Part shown: positions 34,415-39,312 of the stretch, piece after piece
Layout of the letters: each line of letters begins with the position of its first letter
Numbering within the stretch: the first letter of the stretch is position 1
Source: Planctomycetaceae bacterium
GTDB taxonomy: Bacteria > Planctomycetota > Planctomycetia > Planctomycetales > Planctomycetaceae
Direction of reading: 5' to 3'
Length of the DNA: 39,312 nucleotides
Assembly: GCA_024742875.1 (NCBI GenBank)
Contig: JANSXP010000067.1
Location: 1 to 39,312, forward strand
The notes under the pieces: model-generated
Seen by the model: the letters and a program-made list of their open reading frames with translations, nothing else
Database searches by the model: none
What the model was told of the DNA's origin: nothing
Position numbers and translations under genes: made by a program

Positions 34415-34846
34415 TCAGGTCAAATTGAGGCGATCTGCTACGAGCTCGCCAGTGGACCTGAAGACTGACTGTATGAACGATCCCAAGTTTTTAGATTGTA
34501 CAGAAATCTCTCCGTCATCGTGGCACCAAAACAGGACTGGAGTCCGCTTTCGCTTGACGTTTAGGTGGAAGAAGTCTCCGCCACCATTAGCACCAATGAC
34601 AATGTGGTGGGAAGGAAACGTGCAGATCTCACCGTATGAGTTTTCATACTCGTAATCCGGTGAACGGAAGAATCTGTTCCAGCGGATGATAGTTGCAGCG
34701 TCCGTGAAGATGTCACGTTCGTCTTTGGGGCGAAGGTTGAGAATTGCTTTCAGTTCAGGCGGGAACTGCAGAATCAGTTCACGATAACCGTCTGGCAACG
34801 GAATCTGCGTCACCTTTTCGATGCGTGTAATGTCACGTTCGTTCAT
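34415..34846 (-). CDS. cassette 8: SUKH (SMI1/KNR4) family protein
   Basis: 143 residues with the SUKH layout: an N-terminal helix (MNERDITRIEKVTQIPLPDGYRE... for the L-P-x-x-Y-x-x-x-L pattern), an aromatic FPPELKAI, a strand with FPSHHIVIGANGGGDFFHLN (the usual I-G-x-x-G-G-G-D-x-x-x-x-x motif), and a closing helix GSFIQSVFRS. SUKH proteins are often immunity proteins against polymorphic toxins. No toxin gene is visible in this unit, so here it may be a standalone defence or housekeeping protein. Start 27 bases after the previous attC. Confidence 0.75.
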   Translation of the reverse strand: MNERDITRIEKVTQIPLPDGYRELILQFPPELKAILNLRPKDERDIFTDAATIIRWNRFFRSPDYEYENSYGEICTFPSHHIVIGANGGGDFFHLNVKRKRTPVLFWCHDDGEISVQSKNLGSFIQSVFRSTGELVADRLNLT

Positions 34847-34873
34847 CGATCGATGCCTGAAGTGAGCTTTGCT

Positions 34874-34963
34874 GCATAACGCTTAGCGTAACCGGGTGGC
34901 GACGGTTGACTTTGATTTCAAATTCGGCGTGAACCGCCACTCCGGTTCACGCTTTTGTTAGCT
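34874..34963 (-). repeat. attC site of cassette 7
   Basis: 90 bases, AGCTAAC ... GTTATGC on the minus strand; stem GCGTGAACCGGAGTGG against CCACCCGGTTACGC. The end of the cassette 7 gene runs into it. Confidence 0.9.
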
Positions 34964-35565
34964 GGCTCGATTTCGGTTTCAATCTTAAAGGGCGGCCTCT
35001 CAAGGTACCAAACGTCAGGCACGCCGTGCTTTGCGTCAGTGATAACTTGATCTGAAATTGTATCAGCGTTTGGCTGTGGGGCACCCATTTCTTCGTTGAG
35101 CGAAGAAAGAACGGCGTCCATTGATTGCGCGTCAACAAGCATGTCGGGATCGAAAGCCAATTCGGAGAGCCATGCAATTGCTGTCGACTTTAGTGCGCGG
35201 GCCAGTTGATGGGCGACTTTACGGTGAACTTTCCGATGCTTGGAATACGAGAGAAATCCGCGAAACCGACCAGAAGACCAGAAGCATGCGATATTGGTGA
35301 AGAACCCAACAAAAAGTGTGTCTGTTCGAAATTCAGCTTCACCTTCACGGAAGAGTTCGGTTGGCGGTAAATTGAGCTCCCTGCACTCGCGCCAGCTCGA
35401 ATCAGGAGGTGGTCGGTCTTTGAGTTGCCAACTCGGAGTTTGCGATCGCCAGTAGTCTTCAACGTCACGTGTTGCTGTGACGTGCTTGTTCAGTAAACGA
35501 GGAATAGTCTCGATGTCGTCGGGACCGAGGCTGTGATCGAGGTAGGCGTGAAGTTGCGTGCTCAT
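34918..35565 (-). CDS. cassette 7: hypothetical protein ending inside attC
   Basis: 215 residues. It starts MSTQLHAYLDHSLGPDDIETIPRLLNKH, has a proline-rich turn near 45-55, a hydrophobic stretch TLFVGFFTNIACFW near 83-96 that is too short and mixed for a clear membrane helix, and a His/Lys-rich KHRKVHRKVAHQLARALKS. A stretch like KHGVPDVWYLERPPFKIETE near the end resembles no family I know. The last 15 residues (PANKSVNRSGGSRRI) are coded by the attC stem, because the frame passes the TAA of the core box. Function unknown. Confidence 0.6.
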   Translation of the reverse strand: MSTQLHAYLDHSLGPDDIETIPRLLNKHVTATRDVEDYWRSQTPSWQLKDRPPPDSSWRECRELNLPPTELFREGEAEFRTDTLFVGFFTNIACFWSSGRFRGFLSYSKHRKVHRKVAHQLARALKSTAIAWLSELAFDPDMLVDAQSMDAVLSSLNEEMGAPQPNADTISDQVITDAKHGVPDVWYLERPPFKIETEIEPANKSVNRSGGSRRI

Positions 35566-35578
35566 GCCACACTTTGCC

Positions 35579-35668
35579 AGCTAACGTCAAACATCACCGG
35601 GCCGTGACTGGTGATGATCCATTCTGAAAACACCGCTGGCACGGCTCCGGTGCATGGTGTTGTTAGCT
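35579..35668 (-). repeat. attC site of cassette 6
   Basis: 90 bases, AGCTAAC ... GTTAGCT on the minus strand. The TAA in its first box is the stop codon of the cassette 6 gene. Confidence 0.9.
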
Positions 35669-36325
35669 GGCAGATCGATGCAAGTGTACCGACTCCTGAG
35701 CGAAGGTGTCGAGACAGCGAAAATCACGTCCAAGGTACGCTGCCGGAGTCTGAATTTCGTCAGTAGATGCGTCTCTATCAAATAATCCACGCGGGATGTA
35801 TGTCAGTATATTGGGGTGATAGCAGCCCACGACGAAATCACCAGTTTCCGGGAGGGTGTAAACAAGCATGTCTGCAGATGGCGTTCCGGGAATTGCATGG
35901 CCGTATTCCGAAAGAAGCTGCTTCGCGTTTGCTATTGGATCATCGACATCATCAACTGAGACAACGCACGTGCCATACGAAAACTGCACGATTGATCGTA
36001 CTGACGGGTCAGCCGTCAGTGCTTGCCATATCAGGGCGCGATCGCTGGGATCGAATTCCACTGGCGAAGGAAATTCTGCTGGCGGCGTTGTGGCATCTTC
36101 GATGCGCCACTTTTGTCGAAGTCGTGACAATGCGATATCTGCAGCGACGCCAGCCACGACTCCCAGTGCGAGAATTGCGTACTGTACTGGCCCACTAAGA
36201 AACAACGCGGGGGCGGCGACGAGGGCCCCAATAACCCAAGGAGGTGCGTCGGCCTGCCAATTGCGTTGAAGCAGTGATGAAATCGGAACTGGCTCGATGT
36301 CCTGCAATCGTGTCATCTGTTCCAT
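35663..36325 (-). CDS. cassette 6: membrane-anchored hypothetical protein
   Basis: 220 residues. Two adjacent transmembrane helices near 29-45 and 47-65 (WVIGALVAAPALFLSG, YAILALGVVAGVAADIAL) divide a short N-terminus from a soluble region of about 150 residues (QALTADPSVRSIVQFSYGTCVVSVDD, MLVYTLPETGDFVVGCY). ATG 36325 lies 5 bases after the previous attC and TAA is in the AGCTAAC box, so the coding part fills the unit. No family recognised. Confidence 0.6.
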   Translation of the reverse strand: MEQMTRLQDIEPVPISSLLQRNWQADAPPWVIGALVAAPALFLSGPVQYAILALGVVAGVAADIALSRLRQKWRIEDATTPPAEFPSPVEFDPSDRALIWQALTADPSVRSIVQFSYGTCVVSVDDVDDPIANAKQLLSEYGHAIPGTPSADMLVYTLPETGDFVVGCYHPNILTYIPRGLFDRDASTDEIQTPAAYLGRDFRCLDTFAQESVHLHRSAS

Positions 36326-36329
36326 TGCC

Positions 36330-36420
36330 AGCTAACGCTGGCAATCAGCGGGCGGCGTGAGTGGACGCCGATTTAAAATTAACGCGATGCACGCCGCTCC
36401 GTTGCATTGCTTTGTTAGGT
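36330..36420 (-). repeat. attC site of cassette 5
   Basis: 91 bases, ACCTAAC ... GTTAGCT on the minus strand; the extra base of the L'' arm (CAATGCAACGG against CAATCAGCGG) shows it is oriented like the rest, although the gene of its unit is not. Confidence 0.9.
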
Positions 36421-36427
36421 GGCGACT

Positions 36428-36805
36428 ATGCTCGGAGACGACACGAAAACAGGACGCGGTTTCAAGTTGGTTGAGTTCACAGATTCCTACGGATACGAGT
36501 GTTCTCTGCAACAGAGTTCCGCAATCGGCGACACAGACGAAGCGACGGAAAATCCCGGATCGTCGTTTATCTGGCTGGGCGTGAACGATGGAAAGCCGCA
36601 GGTAATGAAAAGCCAAGCGAAAGCGTTGGGGTTGGAACTGCCCCCCGGTGAGGTCAGCGGATGGATGCCGTATCCAATCCCAGAGGAAGTGCAGATTTCG
36701 ACGCGGATGCATTTGAGTAGGGATCAAGTCGAAGGACTGGTGGAACGATTGCAGCGATGGCTGGATATGGGGGCGTTTGAATTACCTTCGGTCTCGTCCA
36801 CCTAA
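36428..36805 (+). CDS. cassette 5: conserved hypothetical protein, antisense in its cassette
   Basis: 125 residues. Pattern: GRGFKLVEFTDSYGYECSLQQSS, SSFIWLGVNDGKPQVM and, toward the end, ISTRMHLSRDQVEGLVERLQRWLDMGAFEL. The combination F-x-D-x-Y-G-x-x-C-S-L-Q-x-S-S plus I-W-L-G plus R-M-H-L-x-x-x-Q-x-x-x-L is a conserved bacterial family with no assigned function. It is the only array gene on the plus strand, so it cannot be transcribed from a promoter at the integrase end and must have its own. ATG 36428 is used; GTG 36419 is also in frame. Its stop TAA overlaps the attC at 36800. Confidence 0.65.
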   Translation: MLGDDTKTGRGFKLVEFTDSYGYECSLQQSSAIGDTDEATENPGSSFIWLGVNDGKPQVMKSQAKALGLELPPGEVSGWMPYPIPEEVQISTRMHLSRDQVEGLVERLQRWLDMGAFELPSVSST

Positions 36806-36891
36806 CGCTTCAAATCACCGGACGCGGACCAGATGACTCTCATTTGAAAATTGGCCGGACATCCGCGTTCCGGTGCATTTGTTTGTTATGC
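36800..36891 (-). repeat. attC site of cassette 4
   Basis: 92 bases, GCATAAC ... GTTAGGT on the minus strand; stem AAATGCACCGGAACGCGG against CCGCGTCCGGTGATTT. Confidence 0.9.
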
Positions 36892-36912
36892 CGCGTGATT
36901 TGCGGGCGACGG

Positions 36913-37404
36913 TCAGTTTACGGGGTTCAGCAGCGATGCTGGATTCTCAACGAGAGCTTTCTCGAAACGTGAAAGTTCGTCCTCGGGCGACTTTTGCTTC
37001 ACAAGTTGATGAAACTGAAGTGCGAGCTTCCGAGACTCTGATTCACCAATACTTTGCCGCTGCTCATAAATCCGCGGGATCGTGGGTATGCCACCGCACC
37101 CGACTGAAGTCCCGCCGAACCAGTGATTGCGGTTGTAGTGTGTATGCGTGATCCAGACATGATCGTGAGTCGACGGCACGAATTCGTCGATCCACTGCGA
37201 GTATTCGTTGGTGACAATGTGGTCACGGATTTTCGCTCCACACACCCACTTTTTGATTCGTTCACGGTGGCAAATGAGGCATTGAAGCTCATCTTTTTCC
37301 ATGGGTCCAAACGCTTCCGAAATCTGATTCCAGAAACCGACCGTGATAAGCATGGTGGCGAGTATTCCCAGGCCGAATGCCTTCTTGATCGGGGGCCGTT
37401 TCAT
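36913..37404 (-). CDS. cassette 4: anchored protein with CxxCH motif
   Basis: 163 residues. One N-terminal transmembrane helix (about 9-24, GLGILATMLITVGFW) with a positive start MKRPPIKKAF gives an extracytoplasmic domain. There LQCLICHRERIKKWVC has a C-x2-C-H followed by a third Cys, and THTHYNRNHWFGG adds four further His/Asn candidates. C-x2-C-H could be a haem c site or, with the third Cys, a zinc site; the short length and His pattern do not decide. ATG 37404 is preferred; the ATG in the attC box (37428) is in frame too. Not recognised. Confidence 0.6.
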   Translation of the reverse strand: MKRPPIKKAFGLGILATMLITVGFWNQISEAFGPMEKDELQCLICHRERIKKWVCGAKIRDHIVTNEYSQWIDEFVPSTHDHVWITHTHYNRNHWFGGTSVGCGGIPTIPRIYEQRQSIGESESRKLALQFHQLVKQKSPEDELSRFEKALVENPASLLNPVN

Positions 37405-37424
37405 GAGTTGCTTGGCCTCTTGCT

Positions 37425-37517
37425 GCATAACGTCCCCAATCACCGGACGCGGCAGAGTGATTGACGAAAAGCAGAAGCACCGCACATGCCGCGTTCCGGT
37501 GCATTGGTTTGTTATGC
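37425..37517 (-). repeat. attC site of cassette 3
   Basis: 93 bases, GCATAAC ... GTTATGC on the minus strand; stem CAATGCACCGGAACGCGGCA against TGCCGCGTCCGGTGATTG. Confidence 0.9.
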
Positions 37518-37528
37518 AGCACGATTCG

Positions 37529-37999
37529 TTAGGCGTCGATCCACTCTCGTGCCTGTTTCACAGCGTACTCGATTGCTCTATCCAAGTCATTGAAGTGCCA
37601 GTCTGGTGGCGAATTGCCTGATCGTGTTACCAACGACAGGAACGCGGTCTCACACTTCTGGGACGTGACAACCACGATTGGAAATGGCACCTCAGATTCA
37701 TCGTCCTTTTCATCCATGAATCGATTTACATTGTCGAACACGGACAGAAGCGTGTTGCCCCATTCGTACGTCATTTCTCGGAAGTCGAGGATTAGGCACC
37801 ACGGATCAAAAGCAGCAAGTCCATGCACGGTCGAGTTTGAGATGAAGTGACCGTGTGCATTGCCACGCGATCCGTTTGGATATGTACCGCGGAAGGCCGT
37901 GACGAGGACGGGCGGCAAGTCAGCCCCATCGCTTTCGACAAGCCCGTACGCGCACTCGAACTCATCCGGGCGTCCGATTTCAACGGAGCGAACACGCAT
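37529..37999 (-). CDS. cassette 3: hypothetical protein
   Basis: 156 residues, soluble. The centre AAFDPWCLILDFREMTYEWGN followed by FPIVVVTSQKCETAF looks like alternating beta strands and helices, a little like a STAS domain (L-I-L-D-x-x-x), and the end DLDRAIEYAVKQAREWIDA is a clear amphipathic helix. No family is certain. ATG 37999 is chosen; ATG 38014, which is part of the preceding GTTATGC box, would add five residues. Longer frames reach into the attC and are rejected. Confidence 0.6.
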   Translation of the reverse strand: MRVRSVEIGRPDEFECAYGLVESDGADLPPVLVTAFRGTYPNGSRGNAHGHFISNSTVHGLAAFDPWCLILDFREMTYEWGNTLLSVFDNVNRFMDEKDDESEVPFPIVVVTSQKCETAFLSLVTRSGNSPPDWHFNDLDRAIEYAVKQAREWIDA

Positions 38000-38010
38000 A
38001 CGATTTTGCT

Positions 38011-38100
38011 GCATAACGTTGACAATCACCGGGTTGCCGCCGGCGACGTTGATTTCAGATTTGGCCGGGACGGCAACTCCGGTGCATTGCTTTGTTATGC
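38011..38100 (-). repeat. attC site of cassette 2
   Basis: 90 bases, GCATAAC ... GTTATGC on the minus strand; stem GCAATGCACCGGAGTTGCCG against CGGCAACCCGGTGATTGT. The pair shows the one extra G in the first arm clearly. Confidence 0.92.
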
Positions 38101-38102
38101 GG

Positions 38103-38738
38103 CTATTGGGGTGGTTGTCCAATGCCCATTTCACGAGCCATCTCGTGGCCGAACATTTCAACGAGTTGTTGGTCAGTAAATGGTACGGGAAATTCCGTCA
38201 TTTGATCGCCAAAAATGCGATCGAATGTCGGGCGAAACTCGCTTTCGCGGTGCGGCGACATATCGCGAATGGACCGATAGATGTCGATGTTGCGATTCAT
38301 CGGCAAGATTGAAGCCAACTGCCGTAAGCTCTCTTCGAGACACGAAAGATCGCCATTCTTGCGTGCCTCGCGAGAGAATTCGTAGGTGACGTTTTCGCGA
38401 AACGATCCGGACTGTTCCCACGCTTTGGCAACCCATTCATCGGGGATAACGACAGGTTCGGTGTAGTAGTACCGGCTTGGTTCCGCCAAGAACTCTTCAA
38501 GAGTGACATCTTTCGTTGCGTAGGGAGCGTCACGAAATACTTTTGCGTACTCATCGACGGAGTTGATCGCTATCTCAGTTTCTTCGTGCAACTTTGAAAG
38601 GAGCTGTTCTTGCCAGAAGCGAAACTCACCACGGCCAACGGTTTCATCAACGATGCTGATCAGGCGGTTGTATTTGTCAACGCCATACCGATCGAGTACG
38701 AATTGCAGCACGGCGACTTTCTGTGACTCGTCGATCAT
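38103..38738 (-). CDS. cassette 2: hypothetical helical protein
   Basis: 211 residues, strongly helical and acidic: VAVLQFVLDRYGVDKYNRLISIVDETVG, FWQEQLLSKLHEETEIAINSVDEYAK, VTLEEFLAEPSRYYYTEPVVIP, RQLASILPMNRNIDIYRSIRD, and at the end DQQLVEMFGHEMAREMG. No signal, membrane segment or known motif. The stop codon lies two bases from its attC and the start nine bases from the previous one, so gene and cassette nearly coincide. Function unknown. Confidence 0.6.
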   Translation of the reverse strand: MIDESQKVAVLQFVLDRYGVDKYNRLISIVDETVGRGEFRFWQEQLLSKLHEETEIAINSVDEYAKVFRDAPYATKDVTLEEFLAEPSRYYYTEPVVIPDEWVAKAWEQSGSFRENVTYEFSREARKNGDLSCLEESLRQLASILPMNRNIDIYRSIRDMSPHRESEFRPTFDRIFGDQMTEFPVPFTDQQLVEMFGHEMAREMGIGQPPQ

Positions 38739-38747
38739 GCTGTTGCC

Positions 38748-38837
38748 GCATAACGTTGACGATCACCGGGTTGCCGCCAGCGATATCGATTTCAATTTCA
38801 GCCCGGACGGCAACTCCGGTGCATTGTATTGTTATCC
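38748..38837 (-). repeat. attC site of cassette 1
   Basis: 90 bases, GGATAAC ... GTTATGC on the minus strand. Its unusual GGATAAC box exactly complements GTTATCC of the partial site at the right edge. Confidence 0.9.
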
Positions 38838-38915
38838 CACGATTGTAGTTGCGAATGTATCAAACACTCAATCCTCGGCGCGACGAGAATCACCAAGCAC
38901 AATGAGTTGTCGGAT

Positions 38916-39245
38916 TCACGTTGTGATCCTCAAGTGTTTTTTGATGATATCTGCGAGTCGATCGTAAGTCGTCGCTGCGCCCCGCCCCGCAACCGAATAG
39001 ACGTCCGCTTCTGTCTTGGGCGCAGTTTCGAGTTCGTAATCGTATTCACCATCCGGATGCCCATACGTTGAGACGTAGACGAGGGTGGTGTGATCAGAAG
39101 GCATGCCGAAGCCGATTGCACAGAGGTCATCTTCCCAGTGGTCGACGATATCAAATGCGTTCGCACCTAGATCGGTCTGCAACCGCGCGAGCAAAGCGAG
39201 AATGCCAGCGTCTTTGTCGATTTGCGGTGTCAACGGGGAATGCAT
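38916..39245 (-). CDS. cassette 1: hypothetical protein
   Basis: 109 residues. An alpha/beta pattern is seen: KDAGILALLARLQTDLGANAFDIVDHWEDD (helix), LCAIGFGMPSDHTTLVYVSTYG (strands) and AATTYDRLADIIKKHLRIT (final helix). The layout helix - strands - helix is like small immunity-type proteins, but no family is certain. ATG 39245 (MHSPLTPQIDK) is chosen because earlier starts lie in the attC at the window edge. Confidence 0.55.
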   Translation of the reverse strand: MHSPLTPQIDKDAGILALLARLQTDLGANAFDIVDHWEDDLCAIGFGMPSDHTTLVYVSTYGHPDGEYDYELETAPKTEADVYSVAGRGAATTYDRLADIIKKHLRITT

Positions 39246-39282
39246 ACGAGTTCGCCAACAATGCTCACGCTGTGGGGTAGTG

Positions 39283-39312
39283 GGATAACGCCTGCCGTAA
39301 CCGGGCACGAAC
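39283..39312 (-). repeat. partial attC cut by the right edge
   Basis: The first 30 plus-strand bases of another site: GGATAACGCC followed by ACCGGGCACG. In cassette direction this is the R' end (GTTATCC) of the site of the next unit toward the integrase. Confidence 0.8.

Larger units (their letters stand above)
31522..39312 (-). mobile_element. chromosomal integron cassette array (13 units, right end open)
   Basis: Thirteen single-gene units, nearly all read on the minus strand, are separated by 12 complete attC sites and one partial site at the right edge. Sites are 90-93 bases, spaced by about 380-650 bases, and share boundaries of RYYYAAC/GTTRRRY type and an imperfect stem around CACCGG. 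In each complete unit the 5' core box is the exact reverse complement of the 3' box (GTTATCC with GGATAAC, GTTAGGT with ACCTAAC, GTTAGCT with AGCTAAC, GTTATGT with ACATAAC, GTTAGCC with GGCTAAC, and others). The extra base in the L'' arm (CAATGCACC versus CAATCACC) puts the attC orientation on the minus strand. The integrase and attI should lie right of the window. Confidence 0.93.

Noticed and set aside
37529-38161. longer forms of the array genes that start inside attC
   Set aside because: The extra residues are translations of the attC stem; starts after the core box give better proteins.
31849-39312. CRISPR-like array of regular repeats
   Set aside because: Repeats are 90 bases, imperfect in the middle, and spaced by whole genes; no short spacers or cas genes. 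They fit attC sites.
31522-39312. antibiotic resistance cassettes
   Set aside because: None of the thirteen products resembles a known resistance enzyme; the array is of the sedentary chromosomal type.

Overview
The window looks like chromosomal DNA of a planctomycete. Supporting signs are a SpoVG homologue with a zinc ribbon inserted in it, a protein with an N-terminal NPYESP motif, a TIGR03067-type protein, a secreted sulfatase, an Hsp70 without the usual lid, and many short secreted or membrane proteins of unknown function. Genus and species cannot be told from the sequence alone.

Left part (1-21.3 kb) is ordinary chromosome with long, well-spaced genes: the tail of an unidentified gene, a Wzx-type flippase, a membrane-anchored acidic protein, SpoVG, an RsmC-like methyltransferase, a FetB-like permease whose start region is a 12-bp tandem repeat, a SWIM/SNF2 helicase, a LarA-superfamily protein, a small lipoprotein, an Hsp70, and a two-gene nucleotide-sugar locus (a nucleotidyltransferase plus a 1101-residue sugar kinase/pyrophosphorylase fusion). 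A secreted protein and a sulfatase follow.

Middle part (21.3-31.4 kb) is mostly minus-strand, with small membrane or secreted proteins, a putative HExxH membrane peptidase, a TIGR03067 protein, a NADAR-family protein, a HEAT-repeat protein and a macrodomain protein. Around 24.8-26.1 kb two genes look decayed (two frameshifts in one, a nonsense codon in the other), next to short repeats.

Right part (31.5-39.3 kb) is the main discovery: a sedentary chromosomal integron cassette array. Twelve complete attC sites of about 90 bp and a thirteenth cut by the right edge separate thirteen single-gene units. In every one of the twelve complete cassettes the core box at one end is the exact reverse complement of the core box at the other end, while the boxes differ between cassettes; this is the signature of units that were captured as circles. 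Cassettes are oriented on the minus strand, so the integrase gene and attI should lie beyond base 39312. Cassette products include a NADAR protein, a SUKH (SMI1/KNR4) protein, a cysteine-rich protein, membrane proteins and several unknowns; one cassette carries its gene in the opposite direction. No resistance gene was recognised. The NADAR cassette, the second NADAR gene at 26.6 kb and the macrodomain gene at 30.2 kb give three predicted ADP-ribose-handling proteins within about 8 kb.
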